Assembly: GCF_902498825.1 (NCBI RefSeq) | Contig: NZ_LR701459.1 | Coordinates: 2,465,890 to 2,529,889 of the forward strand | Length of the DNA: 64,000 nucleotides | Source of the DNA: Rhizobium sp. EC-SD404 | GTDB taxonomy: Bacteria; Pseudomonadota; Alphaproteobacteria; Rhizobiales; Rhizobiaceae | Direction: 5' to 3' | Shown here: piece after piece, positions 8,734 through 16,742 of the stretch | Position numbering within the stretch: position 1 is the first letter of the stretch | How the letters are laid out: each line of letters begins with the position of its first letter | Translations under genes and position numbers: made by a program | The notes under the pieces: generated by a model | Seen by the model: only the letters and a program-made list of their open reading frames with translations | Database searches by the model: none | Told to the model about the DNA's origin: nothing

Positions 8734-9098
8734 GGAGCGACTCCGCCATGAAAATTGGCCGAAGTGTCAGGGACTGGGCTTGCGTGGGGCTGGTGGAGGT
8801 GGCCGGATGAACGCCGTTCTTGTTGGCATCTTGCATGACACCGCAGCGGCAGGTTTCGACCCCAGGTCAGTCATTCAAGCCGGACTGCGGAGCGCCCAAA
8901 ACCTGCCATTCGTTGGGGTTTGCAGACCGGCTGAGCGCGACTGAACGCCATAGCTCTGCATTGGCATAAGCCATCTAGAGGCTGACTATAGGAAGCGTGC
9001 GTGCGACCTCTGAACGACGCCGGCGCTACTGCGGAAATCCGTAAGATCGGTCGCAGTGTGGCCGGGGCAGGATGACAGCCGCTTCAGGACACTGGCGC
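8734..9098. other. Intergenic stretch without a recognisable gene
   Basis: These 365 bases separate the DUF1217 gene from the PfpI gene. Only short frames occur and none resembles a known protein or has a good ribosome-binding site. The region borders the accessory patch that runs to 12.3 kb and may contain further decayed sequence. Confidence 0.5.
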
Positions 9099-9653
9099 TT
9101 ACCGTCCTCGAAGGTCCGCGAACAGTTTTATGGTTTCACGGTTGAAAGCGGTCATGTCGTCGGGGCTACGGCTCGTGACGAGGCCTTGGTCAACGACGAC
9201 CTCTTCGTCGACCCAATTGGCGCCGGCGTTCTTGAGATCGGTCGCGAGCGACGGCCATGAGGTCATGCGGCGGCCGCTCGCTGCGCCGGTTTCGATGATT
9301 GTCCACGGCCCATGGCAGATCGAGGCAACAGGCTTTTTGGCGTCGAAGAACGCTTTGGCGAACGCCACGGCTTTGGCGTCCGCACGCAGCGTGTCCGGGT
9401 TGATGACGCCGCCGGGCAGGAGTAGCGCGTCGTAGTCCTGGGGATTGGCGGAAGCGAGTGGTACATCAACCGGGTAGCTGTTGCTCCAGTCAGTGAAGTC
9501 CCAGGCACGGACATTTTGCGGCTTGGGCGAGATGAGGCTGGTCTTGGCGCCTGCCTCGTCGAGTGCCTTGCGAGGCTCGGTCATTTCGACTTCCTCGAAA
9601 CCGTCGGTGACGAGTATCGCCACGTTCAAACCCTTTAGCGTGTCGCTTGCCAT
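9099..9653 (-). CDS. DJ-1/PfpI family protein (YhbO-like deglycase/chaperone)
   Basis: The 184-residue protein has the class-I glutamine-amidotransferase-like fold of the DJ-1/PfpI family. 'ILVTDGFEEVEMTEPRKAL' supplies the conserved Glu (Glu20 or Glu21), 'ALLLPGGVINPDTLR' the central strand, and 'ASICHGPWTIIE' the nucleophile elbow with Cys113-His114. Members are stress proteins credited with repair of glycated proteins or chaperone activity. It lies downstream of fdhA on the same strand, separated by 132 nt that contain two perfect hairpins. With formaldehyde dehydrogenase and a monooxygenase pseudogene as neighbours, it fits an aldehyde- or oxidative-stress cassette. Confidence 0.88.
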   Translation of the reverse strand: MASDTLKGLNVAILVTDGFEEVEMTEPRKALDEAGAKTSLISPKPQNVRAWDFTDWSNSYPVDVPLASANPQDYDALLLPGGVINPDTLRADAKAVAFAKAFFDAKKPVASICHGPWTIIETGAASGRRMTSWPSLATDLKNAGANWVDEEVVVDQGLVTSRSPDDMTAFNRETIKLFADLRGR

Positions 9654-9691
9654 AGGTAGGCTCCTTCGAATCTGAGCTTGGCCCGGTCGGG

Positions 9692-9725
9692 CCTTCCGCG
9701 GCCCGGACGCTCGCGCCGCGGAAGG
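9692..9725. other. Perfect hairpin 1 between fdhA and the PfpI gene
   Basis: Ten-base perfect arms (CCTTCCGCGG / CCGCGGAAGG) with a 14-nt loop. No T-tract follows on either strand, so a simple intrinsic terminator is not certain. It may stabilise mRNA ends or reduce PfpI transcription relative to fdhA. Confidence 0.45.
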
Positions 9726-9758
9726 CGCGGCGCCGGGTCTGCCGTGTGGCGGAACGGA

Positions 9759-9778
9759 GCGCCTGGGGGGCCAGGCGC
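9759..9778. terminator. Perfect hairpin 2 just downstream of fdhA
   Basis: Eight-base perfect arms (GCGCCTGG / CCAGGCGC) around GGGG start 8 nt beyond the fdhA stop on the minus strand. The very GC-rich stem fits transcription pausing or termination, although the T-tract is missing. Confidence 0.4.
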
Positions 9779-9785
9779 CGGTGCC

Positions 9786-11033
9786 TCAGGCGGCGAGTTT
9801 CGTCGCGTTGTGCGGATCGATCACGAACTTCTTGGACGAGCCCTGGTCGAAAATCCGGTACGCATCAGCAGCCCCTTCGAGGGGGATGACCTCGACGTTG
9901 ACGAGCTTTCCGAGGTACGGCATCCGATCCCAAAGAATGGCCATCATCAAATCACGGTTGTAGTGCATGATCGGTGCTTGTCCGGCGGAGATGTGAGGCG
10001 ATTTGATCCAAGCCTTGCCGAAGTCGATGCGATACCTCCCGGCCTTGGCATCCGCGTCGATAGCTTCGGAGTCTCCCGCCGTATAAATGCCGGGCGCGCC
10101 GACGGCGCCGTTGGCGCGAACGATTTCGATCATCGAGTTGAGCACGGCGGCTGGATCCTCTCCGGCGCCGGGTCCGTTCCCATGCGCTTCGAAGCCGACG
10201 GCATCGACGCCGCAATCCACCTCCCGGTGGCCGAGGATGGCCTCGATCTGGTCGGCGAGTGGCGTGTCAGAAGACACATCAACCGTCTCGTATCCGGCGC
10301 TCTTGACCAGAGCGAGCCGCTCGCTGTTGGTATCGCCCACGATGATGCAGGAGGCGCCGAGGAGATGGGCGGAGGCGGCGGCGCACCGACCGACCGGCCC
10401 TGCACCTGCGATATAGACGGTCGCACCGGGTTTGACGCCTGCCTGGATGCAGCCGTGGAAGCCGGTCGGCAGAATGTCGGAGAGCAAGGTCAGATCCTTG
10501 ATCTTGGCCATCGCCTGATCCTTGTCGGGGAAGCGAAGCAGGTTCCAGTCGGCGAAAGGAACCATGAGATAGTCGGACTGTCCGCCTTGCCAGCCGCCGA
10601 GATTGAACCCGTAAGCGCCGCAATCGAGCTCATCGTTGACGTTCATGCAGGTGTCGGTATGGCCCTCCTTGCAATTGCGGCACCGCCCGCACGAGACGTT
10701 GAACGGGACCGAGCAGAGGTCGCCTTTTTTGATGAAATGCACGTCGGGGCCCGTCTCGATCACTTCCCCGGTCATCTCATGGCCGAGCACCATGCCCGAC
10801 GGAGCGGGAAACCGGCCGCGGTAGATATGCTGGTCGCTGCCGCAGATGTTGGTGGTGACGATCTGTAGAATCGCCCCATGAGGCGTCTTGTTGCCTTTGG
10901 GATCGACGAGTTTGGGATAGTCGTAGGTTCGCAACTCAACTTTTTTCGGTCCCACATAGGTGATGACCCGATTGCCTGATGTCACGGCTCTAGCTCCCAT
11001 CGTTGGTTTCTGGTTGCACGGCGATAAGTTCAT
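9786..11033 (-). CDS. fdhA: Formaldehyde dehydrogenase, glutathione-independent (zinc alcohol dehydrogenase family)
   Basis: The enzyme oxidises (or dismutates) formaldehyde with bound NAD without glutathione. The 415-residue protein has catalytic-zinc ligands in 'NICGSDQHIYRGR' (Cys64) and 'VLGHEMTGEV' (His85), and a structural-zinc lobe 'CGRCRNCKEGHTDTC' (Cys115, 118, 121, 129). It also has the nucleotide-binding 'IAGAGPVGRCAAASAHLLG' and the long family-specific insertion with 'VDCGVDAVGFEAHG'. The start at 11033 is supported by AAGGGG 6 nt upstream; an internal ATG at 11000 lacks such a site. It is followed by the PfpI gene and preceded by a decayed monooxygenase gene on the same strand. 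Confidence 0.9.
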   Translation of the reverse strand: MNLSPCNQKPTMGARAVTSGNRVITYVGPKKVELRTYDYPKLVDPKGNKTPHGAILQIVTTNICGSDQHIYRGRFPAPSGMVLGHEMTGEVIETGPDVHFIKKGDLCSVPFNVSCGRCRNCKEGHTDTCMNVNDELDCGAYGFNLGGWQGGQSDYLMVPFADWNLLRFPDKDQAMAKIKDLTLLSDILPTGFHGCIQAGVKPGATVYIAGAGPVGRCAAASAHLLGASCIIVGDTNSERLALVKSAGYETVDVSSDTPLADQIEAILGHREVDCGVDAVGFEAHGNGPGAGEDPAAVLNSMIEIVRANGAVGAPGIYTAGDSEAIDADAKAGRYRIDFGKAWIKSPHISAGQAPIMHYNRDLMMAILWDRMPYLGKLVNVEVIPLEGAADAYRIFDQGSSKKFVIDPHNATKLAA

Positions 11034-11054
11034 CGATCCCCTTGGCGAGGTGCC

Positions 11055-11353
11055 TCAAGGCAGCTTCGCCGCAAGCATTTCGAGTTCTTCGATTATGAGG
11101 GACGAAGCGAAAGCTCGGGCGCCTTCTCCATCAGGGCCGCCGCCAGGAGACCGGAGAGGTACACTTGCCGTCCTGCTTCGTCGGAAAAACGCGTCGAAGA
11201 TCCCGAATGTCGAAGGGCCGATGCGGACACTGAACCATGCGACCGTTCCCGGCTCGTTTTGAAAGATTGGCAGGCCGTTCCGCAGAAACGCCTCGACCTC
11301 CGCTTTCTTTCCAGGCTTGGCTTCCACGGTGACGAGAGTGCAAACTTGACCAT
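11055..11353 (-). pseudogene. Antibiotic-biosynthesis-monooxygenase (ABM) family pseudogene, three frameshifts
   Basis: A contiguous ABM-like protein can be read only by switching between two frames. It starts 'MVKFAL' at 11353, moves to 'EAKPGKKAEVEAFLRNGLP ... GPSTFGIFDAF', returns to the first frame for 'SDEAGRQVYLSGLLAAALME', and ends in the second with 'IIEELEMLAAKLP'. The implied changes are a one-base loss near 11335, a one-base gain in a T-run near 11190 and a one-base loss near 11113. A complete member would be about 100 residues. Three indels in 300 bases argue for decay, although sequencing errors cannot be excluded from one sequence. It lies 21 nt upstream of fdhA. Confidence 0.75.
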
Positions 11354-11647
11354 ATGCTCGCTCCTTCCGGACGGTCCCGGCGAAGCGGTCTTGTTGCCAA
11401 ATCCGCCATTATGGTCGGCTTATTCAGCCGCGAGCCTGGGCTCGATGACATATCGACAGGGGATCGAAGTCCCAGGGTGTCGCTTCACGCGCATCAAGCC
11501 TCACGCGAGAGTGTGCCGAACTGACGATCGTCAATTTGCATACTCCCTTCGACATTCTTCGATGCGGCGAGGAGCGCCGGCTCGGGCCTCTCGCCGCCGG
11601 AAAGCGGGCGATCTGTCAGACAACGGTCGTATCGGGTCGCAACCCGT
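11354..11647. other. Decayed intergenic sequence between the ABM and IS5 remnants
   Basis: About 290 bases in which I see no intact gene. Open frames here are short or antisense and match nothing I recognise. Confidence 0.4.
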
Positions 11648-11891
11648 CGCCAGTCCTTCCATCATCCGGACGAAGGCGCCCATCTCCACCCCAACGCTTC
11701 CAACGGTTGTAGAGCGTCTTCGCAGGCCCACAGTCTTGGGGGGCGTCCCGCCATCGAAGGTTGTTGCGGTTGACGAAGAAGATCCCGCTTAAAACTCTGC
11801 GATCATCGACCCGTGGACTGCCGTGGCTCTCGGGTAAAAACGGACGAAGCCGCTCCATCTACTCGTCCATCAGCCAGTACAGATCGCTCAT
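11648..11891 (-). pseudogene. IS5-family transposase remnant (N-terminal part)
   Basis: Read on the minus strand from the ATG at 11891 it gives 'MSDLYWLMDE', an in-frame TAG where relatives have a Gln codon, then 'MERLRPFLPESHGSPRVDDR', 'RVLSGIFFVNRNNLRWRDAP' and 'YNRWKRWG'. An extra G near 11689 shifts the frame into 'MGAFVRMMEGLA', after which similarity ends. This is the N-terminus of IS5-group transposases common in rhizobia. A nonsense codon, a frameshift and loss of the DDE core make it inactive. It abuts a histidine-kinase fragment at 11930, suggesting that the element once disrupted that gene. Confidence 0.8.
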
Positions 11892-11929
11892 ACCCAGCTC
11901 CCCCAGGGGAGCGTGAACTAAAACGTTCA

Positions 11930-12175
11930 TGGACCCACCGCCTCCTCGCCTTCTCCTGCCGCCAGACGCCGGATCCCAAACCGACCGACGTGAGCCGCCT
12001 CGTCGCCGGGATGGAGGACCTGATCCGAAGGACGGTCGGCCCGGCGATCACCGTCGAGACCGTGGCGACCGGCGGCCTGTGGTCGACGTTTGTCGACCCG
12101 CCGCAGCTCGAGAACGCGCTCCTGAACCTTAGCTACCGACTGGACTCAAGGTTGCGCACGGCGTTTCTCGTATAA
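11930..12175 (+). pseudogene. Fragment of a hybrid sensor histidine kinase
   Basis: The frame reads 'WTHRLLAFSCRQTPDPKPTDV', then 'VAGMEDLIRRTVGPAITVE' and 'DPPQLENALLNL'. This is the end of the dimerisation helix and the N-box approach of HATPase domains in PAS-type hybrid kinases, which continue with an NARDAM-like segment. Here it changes to unrelated sequence after the N-box Leu-Asn-Leu and stops at 12175. Sensor, phospho-accepting His and most of the ATPase domain are missing. Upstream similarity stops at the IS5 remnant, so insertion and deletion are the likely cause. Confidence 0.72.
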
Positions 12176-12292
12176 ACCTCGTTCGTGGGAAAGCTCTCAA
12201 ATTCCAACGAACGGCAGCTTCCTACCGTTCCGCCGGATAAGCGGACCGGAGGCATTCCACCCCAAAGCAGCCAGTCACAATCTTAGCGCCCC

Positions 12293-13825
12293 TCATAACG
12301 GAATATTGTCGTGCTTCTTCCACGGATTGCTCAAACTCTTGTTCCTGAGCATCCTCAGCCCCCGCGCGATCCGCTTGCGGGTTGAGTGCGGCATGATCAC
12401 CTCGTCGATATAGCCGCGCTCGGCGGCGACGAAGGGTGAGAGGAAGCGGTCTTCGTACATCTTCGTATGAGCGGCGATCTTGTCAGGGTCGGCCATGTCC
12501 TTGCGGAAGATGATCTCGACGGCGCCCTTGGCGCCCATCACGGCGATCTGGGCGGTCGGCCAGGCATAGTTGATGTCGCCGCGCAGGTGCTTGGAGGCCA
12601 TCACGTCGTAGGCGCCGCCATAGGCCTTGCGGGTGATGACGGTCACCTTCGGTACCGTCGCCTCGCCATAGGCGAAGAGCAGCTTGGCGCCGTGCTTGAT
12701 CAGCCCGCCATATTCCTGCGCCGTACCCGGCAAGAAGCCCGGCACGTCGACGAAGGTGACGATCGGGATGTTGAAGCAGTCGCAAAAGCGCACGAACCGC
12801 GCGGCCTTCCGGGAGGCGTCGCTGTCGAGCACGCCGGCCAGCACCATCGGCTGGTTGGCGACGAAGCCGACGGTCCGGCCTTCCACGCGGCCGAACCCGC
12901 AGACGATGTTCTTGGCAAACGCCGCCTGGATCTCGAAAAAATCGCCTTCGTCGATCACTTTGACGATCAATTCTTTGATGTCGTAGGGCTTGTTGGCATT
13001 GTCCGGGATCAGCGTGTCGAGCGACGCGTCCATCTCGTCGACGCTCTGGTAATTGTCGATCTCCGGCACGTCGGATGTGTTGGATTGCGGCAGGAGGTCG
13101 ATCAGCCGGCGCATCTGCAGCAGCGCTTCGACATCGTTGTCGAAGGCGCCGTCGGCGATGGAGGATTTCGTCGTGTGGATCGAGGCGCCGCCGAGCTGTT
13201 CGGCGCTCACCGTCTCGTTCGTCACGGTCTTCACCACGTCCGGCCCGGTCACGAACATGTAGGACGTGTCGCGCACCATGAAGATGAAGTCGGTCATCGC
13301 CGGCGAATAGACGTCGCCGCCCGCGCATGGCCCCATGATCACCGAAATCTGCGGGATGACGCCCGAGGCGAGCACGTTGCGCTGGAAGATTTCCGCATAG
13401 CCGCCAAGTGCCGCCACGCCTTCCTGAATGCGCGCGCCGCCGGCATCGTAAAGCCCGATGATCGGCGCCCGGTTCTTCAGCGCCATGTCCTGAAGCTTGA
13501 TCACCTTTTCCGCATGCGCCTCGGAAAGAGACCCGCCGAACACCGTGAAATCCTTGGCGAAAATGAAGACCGTACGGCCGTTCACCGTGCCCCAGCCGGT
13601 GACGACGCCGTCGCCGGAGATCTTGCTGTCCTGCATGCCGAAATCGGTGGAGCGATGTTCGACGAACATGTCGAACTCCTCGAACGAGCCTTCGTCGAGG
13701 AAGCATTCGATGCGCTCGCGCGCCGTCAGCTTGCCCTTGGCGTGCTGGGCCGCGATCCGCGCCTCGCCGCCGCCGAGCTTGGCTTTCGCCCGCCGCTCCT
13801 CAAGCTCCACCAGCACGTGTTTCAA
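12293..13825 (-). CDS. pccB: Propionyl-CoA carboxylase beta subunit (carboxyltransferase)
   Basis: This biotin-dependent carboxyltransferase moves CO2 from carboxybiotin to propionyl-CoA to make methylmalonyl-CoA. The 510-residue length is typical. Landmarks are '[20 protein letters not shown]' near the N-terminus, '[20 protein letters not shown]' and '[18 protein letters not shown]' in the N-terminal crotonase-like domain. The C-terminal domain has '[19 protein letters not shown]' and '[20 protein letters not shown]'. The biotin-carrying alpha subunit is not in the window. It follows the ATP12 gene by 73 nt on the same strand, forming the tail of crcB-rluC-ATP12-pccB. Confidence 0.95.
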   Translation of the reverse strand: MKHVLVELEERRAKAKLGGGEARIAAQHAKGKLTARERIECFLDEGSFEEFDMFVEHRSTDFGMQDSKISGDGVVTGWGTVNGRTVFIFAKDFTVFGGSLSEAHAEKVIKLQDMALKNRAPIIGLYDAGGARIQEGVAALGGYAEIFQRNVLASGVIPQISVIMGPCAGGDVYSPAMTDFIFMVRDTSYMFVTGPDVVKTVTNETVSAEQLGGASIHTTKSSIADGAFDNDVEALLQMRRLIDLLPQSNTSDVPEIDNYQSVDEMDASLDTLIPDNANKPYDIKELIVKVIDEGDFFEIQAAFAKNIVCGFGRVEGRTVGFVANQPMVLAGVLDSDASRKAARFVRFCDCFNIPIVTFVDVPGFLPGTAQEYGGLIKHGAKLLFAYGEATVPKVTVITRKAYGGAYDVMASKHLRGDINYAWPTAQIAVMGAKGAVEIIFRKDMADPDKIAAHTKMYEDRFLSPFVAAERGYIDEVIMPHSTRKRIARGLRMLRNKSLSNPWKKHDNIPL

Positions 13826-13898
13826 GCCCGTTCCTCCCGCAGATCTTCAGTGTCGGTCTTCAAAGTCGTGGTCTTCGATGGTCGGGCGGCAGAATGCC

Positions 13899-14729
13899 TC
13901 AACCGTCCCGTCTGGCAAGCAGGACGAAAGCAGCGGCATCGAAATCGCGCCGACGGCTTTCCCTGCGCTTGGCCGCTTCGTAATCCTCGCCCCACAGCTC
14001 GGCATTCCAGTTCTCGTCGAGATGCGCCTTTTCCCACGCCTCGTCGGGCGCAAGCGCGCCTTTGGCCAGCGCCATGGCGATCAGCGCCGAGCCCGTTAGG
14101 CTCGTCGCCAGATGCAGTGCCGCAAGATCGAGCGGCACGGTAAAGCCCTTGAGCGCCGCGCCGAAGGCGGCCAGCGTCTCGCGCGGCTGCGCCACATGCA
14201 TCACGCCTTCGGCAAGCACGAAGCGCGCCGCAAGCTCCGCCTGCGCCCAGTCCAGCACCGGGTCCCATTCCTCGCTCTGGCGTTCCACCAGCCGCTCCGG
14301 CCCGCCCGCGCGATAGCAGATGAGGTCGGTGCCGGCGAAACGCAGCACATCCTCGGCCACGGCCTGCGTGTCCTGCGCAATTCCGTCGATTGCGGTATTG
14401 GCAAGCCGCGTCAGCGGCATCGTCGCGGGGTCGATCGTCTCTGCCTGCGCGTCCCATTCGGCCGCCGTCTTCTCGGCGGTCACGGCGCTCGGCAGCGTCA
14501 GCAACAGCCGTGCCGGCGTGCGCACCGGTCGCCCGTCGAGCGTCACGAGGAAGCCGCCCTCGTCATGCTCGGCGAACCCGGCCTGCTTGTAGAAGCGCTT
14601 CGGCAGCGGCTTCAGCATCTGCTTCTGCGCGCGCCGCACCGGATCCGGGTCGCTCAACTGCCCGTCGGCAAGCTCCGCGAAGATGTCGCGTATCGACGGA
14701 TCGTTCGTGTGGTCGTCGTCTCCAGCCAT
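13899..14729 (-). CDS. ATP12-family F1-ATPase assembly chaperone
   Basis: A 276-residue protein with 'KRFYKQAGFAEHDEGGFLV' and 'LDGRPVRTPARLLLTLP' at the start of the domain and 'EWDPVLDWAQAELAARF' in the middle. These are the family's signature segments. In mitochondria Atp12 binds the F1 alpha subunit before hexamer assembly; alphaproteobacteria carry homologues with a presumed equivalent role. It starts 5 nt after the rluC stop. A second F1-related gene, the DUF1476 (zeta-type inhibitor) gene, is at 41449-41772. Confidence 0.9.
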   Translation of the reverse strand: MAGDDDHTNDPSIRDIFAELADGQLSDPDPVRRAQKQMLKPLPKRFYKQAGFAEHDEGGFLVTLDGRPVRTPARLLLTLPSAVTAEKTAAEWDAQAETIDPATMPLTRLANTAIDGIAQDTQAVAEDVLRFAGTDLICYRAGGPERLVERQSEEWDPVLDWAQAELAARFVLAEGVMHVAQPRETLAAFGAALKGFTVPLDLAALHLATSLTGSALIAMALAKGALAPDEAWEKAHLDENWNAELWGEDYEAAKRRESRRRDFDAAAFVLLARRDG

Positions 14730-14734
14730 CGTCG

Positions 14735-15718
14735 TCAGTCCGTTGCGCCTTCTGCCTCGTCGAAGCCGATGAGGTTGAAGCTCTGCACCATGTGCGGCGG
14801 CAGTTCCGCCGTCACGTCGATCGATCCACCCGCGGGGTTTGGAATGATGATCCGCCGCGCGTGCAGATGCAGCCGGTTCTGCATGCCGCCCGGCAGCGTC
14901 CAGTTGTCATCCGCATCGAAATATTTCGGATCGCCGAGGATCGGGTGGCCGATGTGGTTGGCGTGGACGCGCAGCTGGTGCGTGCGGCCCGTATAGGGCT
15001 CCATCTCCAGCCAGGCGAGGTTCTGCGCCGCCTGCTCGATGATCCGGTAATAGGTCACCGCATGGTCGGCATCGGGCTCGCCGTGCTTAGCCACGCGCAT
15101 CCGGTCGCCGTCCGCCGTCGCTTCCTTCACCAGCCAGGTCGAAATCTTGTCTTCGCGCTTCTTCGGCACGCCGCGCACCAGCGCCCAATAGGTCTTCTTG
15201 GTCGTGCGCTCCCGAAACGCCGCCGTCAGCGCCTGCGCCGCGCCGCGCGTGCGGGCGACGACCAGCACGCCGGAGGTCTCGCGGTCGAGCCGGTGGACGA
15301 GGCGCGGCTTCTCGCCTTTCTTGTTGCGCCACACTTCCAGCATGCCGTCCACATGGCGCGACAGGCCGGAACCGCCCTGCACCGCAAGCCCGGCCGGTTT
15401 GTTGAACACGTAGACCTTGGGGTCCTCGTAGATCAGCATCTGGCTCAAAAGCTCGTGGTCGGGCGCCGAACGCACGGCGCGCGGCGAAATCGGCCCGGTC
15501 TTCTTCTCGTCCACGCCGAGCGGCGGCACGCGCACCATCTGGCCAGGCTGCACCCGCGTGTCGGATTTCACCCGGCCACCATCGACGCGGATCTGGCCGG
15601 AGCGCAGAAGCTTTTGCAGTTGCCCGAAGCCGAGGCCAGGATAATGCTGCTTGAACCAGCGGTCGAGCCGCATGCCCGCTTCGTCGCCGTCCACCTTGCG
15701 TTGCTCGACGCTTGCCAT
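14735..15718 (-). CDS. rluC: RluC/RluA-family 23S rRNA pseudouridine synthase
   Basis: A 327-residue pseudouridine synthase with an N-terminal S4 RNA-binding domain (about residues 16-60, 'RLDRWFKQHYPGLGFGQLQK') and a catalytic domain containing 'LVHRLDRETSGVLVVARTR' with the catalytic Asp145. The C-terminal 'GRTHQLRVHANHIGHPILGD' is also typical. The frame is open further upstream, but that extension runs through crcB on the same strand; the ATG at 15718 lies 17 nt after the crcB stop and gives a normal family N-terminus. RluC modifies uridines of 23S rRNA; the exact target set here is inferred by family. Confidence 0.88.
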   Translation of the reverse strand: MASVEQRKVDGDEAGMRLDRWFKQHYPGLGFGQLQKLLRSGQIRVDGGRVKSDTRVQPGQMVRVPPLGVDEKKTGPISPRAVRSAPDHELLSQMLIYEDPKVYVFNKPAGLAVQGGSGLSRHVDGMLEVWRNKKGEKPRLVHRLDRETSGVLVVARTRGAAQALTAAFRERTTKKTYWALVRGVPKKREDKISTWLVKEATADGDRMRVAKHGEPDADHAVTYYRIIEQAAQNLAWLEMEPYTGRTHQLRVHANHIGHPILGDPKYFDADDNWTLPGGMQNRLHLHARRIIIPNPAGGSIDVTAELPPHMVQSFNLIGFDEAEGATD

Positions 15719-15735
15719 ATCGTTCACAATCCCGT

Positions 15736-16113
15736 TCAGAAAACCGTCCGCGCCAGCCAGAGCCCGCCGATGATCGCGGCAAGCGAGAGCAAGACACTCA
15801 ATCCCACATAGGCGACGGCAACACCCGGGGCGCCACGCTCCCAGAGAACGATCGTGTCCAGCGAGAAGGCGGAAAAGGTCGTGTAGCCGCCGAGCACGCC
15901 CGTGGCAAGGAAGAGCCGCAATTCCGCCGATGCGCCGAAGCGCCGCGCCACCACCTCCACCAGCACGCCCATCAGGAACGAGCCGATGACGTTGACCGCC
16001 AGCGTGCCGAAAGGAAAGTTCGGACCGAGCAGCCTGAGCGCGGCAAGATTGGTAAGATGGCGAAGCGCGGCGCCAAGCCCTCCACCGAGCGCAACGAGAA
16101 GCGTGTGAACCAT
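15736..16113 (-). CDS. crcB: Fluoride exporter CrcB/Fluc
   Basis: A 125-residue four-helix membrane protein with the fluoride-channel motifs 'GGGLGAALRH' at the N-terminus, 'FPFGTLAVNVIGSFLMGVL' in helix 2, and 'TGVLGGYTTFSAFSLD' in helix 3. Such proteins form antiparallel dimers that export fluoride. The ATG at 16113 is preferred to the TTG codon just before it. It opens the crcB-rluC-ATP12-pccB group. I looked for a fluoride riboswitch upstream and saw none. Confidence 0.93.
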   Translation of the reverse strand: MVHTLLVALGGGLGAALRHLTNLAALRLLGPNFPFGTLAVNVIGSFLMGVLVEVVARRFGASAELRLFLATGVLGGYTTFSAFSLDTIVLWERGAPGVAVAYVGLSVLLSLAAIIGGLWLARTVF

Positions 16114-16293
16114 CAAGCCGTCCAGCTTTCGACACTGTCTGCGCGCAAGACGCGCGTCGCGGCGACACTAAAGCGATTTGTCGGCCGTTGGAAACCACTC
16201 GTAACGCTCGACCGCACCGATCTTGCGATGAGCCTTCGCGATGATCGGTCGAAGGCTCGGCGTCCTGTCTGTCTCGTTTCGGAAAGGCCCTTC

Positions 16294-16698
16294 ATGCGTC
16301 TCTTCTTCCCGACCGCACTCATTGCCGGCGCCCTCGCCTTCAGCCCCGCTTTGGCCGAAGACCTCACAGCCATCAGCACGACCGCCATGTCGATCACCGG
16401 CGACATCACCCTCGACGACAGCGAGATCGTGTTCTCCGACGGCCAGTCGCTTGCATTCGACGAATTGGTCCAGGACGTCTTCGTCGTCGATGGCGAGGAA
16501 GTGTCTGCCTCGGTCTACAGCGTCGCCGAGCCTCAGACGCTCGAACTTCTGAACGGCAATACGCTTTGCGGCGACGGGTTCGTCACCTATGTCGCGACAT
16601 GGGCGGGCATGGATGACCTGACGATCGTCGCCATGTTCGACACGCAGGACGTGCCGGGCTCCGATGCCGAGATGTGCGCGTCTTTCACCTACGAATAG
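16294..16698 (+). CDS. Small secreted protein of unknown function
   Basis: The 134-residue product has a good signal peptide ('MRLFFPTALIAGALAFSPALA', cleaved before EDL). The mature, strongly acidic domain has two cysteines ('TLCGDGFVTYVATWAGMDD' and 'AEMCASFTYE') that could form a disulfide. GGAAAGG precedes the ATG, which supports this start over the longer open frame. It is divergent from crcB and convergent with the HWE kinase, with which it shares a perfect 19-bp terminator hairpin. I do not recognise the family. Confidence 0.7.
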   Translation: MRLFFPTALIAGALAFSPALAEDLTAISTTAMSITGDITLDDSEIVFSDGQSLAFDELVQDVFVVDGEEVSASVYSVAEPQTLELLNGNTLCGDGFVTYVATWAGMDDLTIVAMFDTQDVPGSDAEMCASFTYE

Positions 16699-16703
16699 AA
16701 TGC

Positions 16704-16742
16704 GGGCATAGCCGCAGCCTCTCAGAGGCTGCGGCTATGCCC
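16704..16742. terminator. Perfect 19-bp hairpin shared by two convergent genes
   Basis: The arms 16704-16722 and 16724-16742 are perfectly complementary around a single C. The hairpin starts 5 nt after the stop of the secreted-protein gene, and its right arm contains the last codons of the HWE kinase gene, ending at its stop 16722-16724. There is no long T-tract, but a stem this long should stall or terminate transcription from both sides. Confidence 0.6.

Noticed and set aside
8801..8944. Short plus-strand frame in the 8734-9098 gap
   Set aside because: No recognisable family, no convincing ribosome-binding site and no operon context.
16114..16293. Fluoride riboswitch upstream of crcB
   Set aside because: No segment resembling the conserved fluoride-aptamer core was found in the leader.
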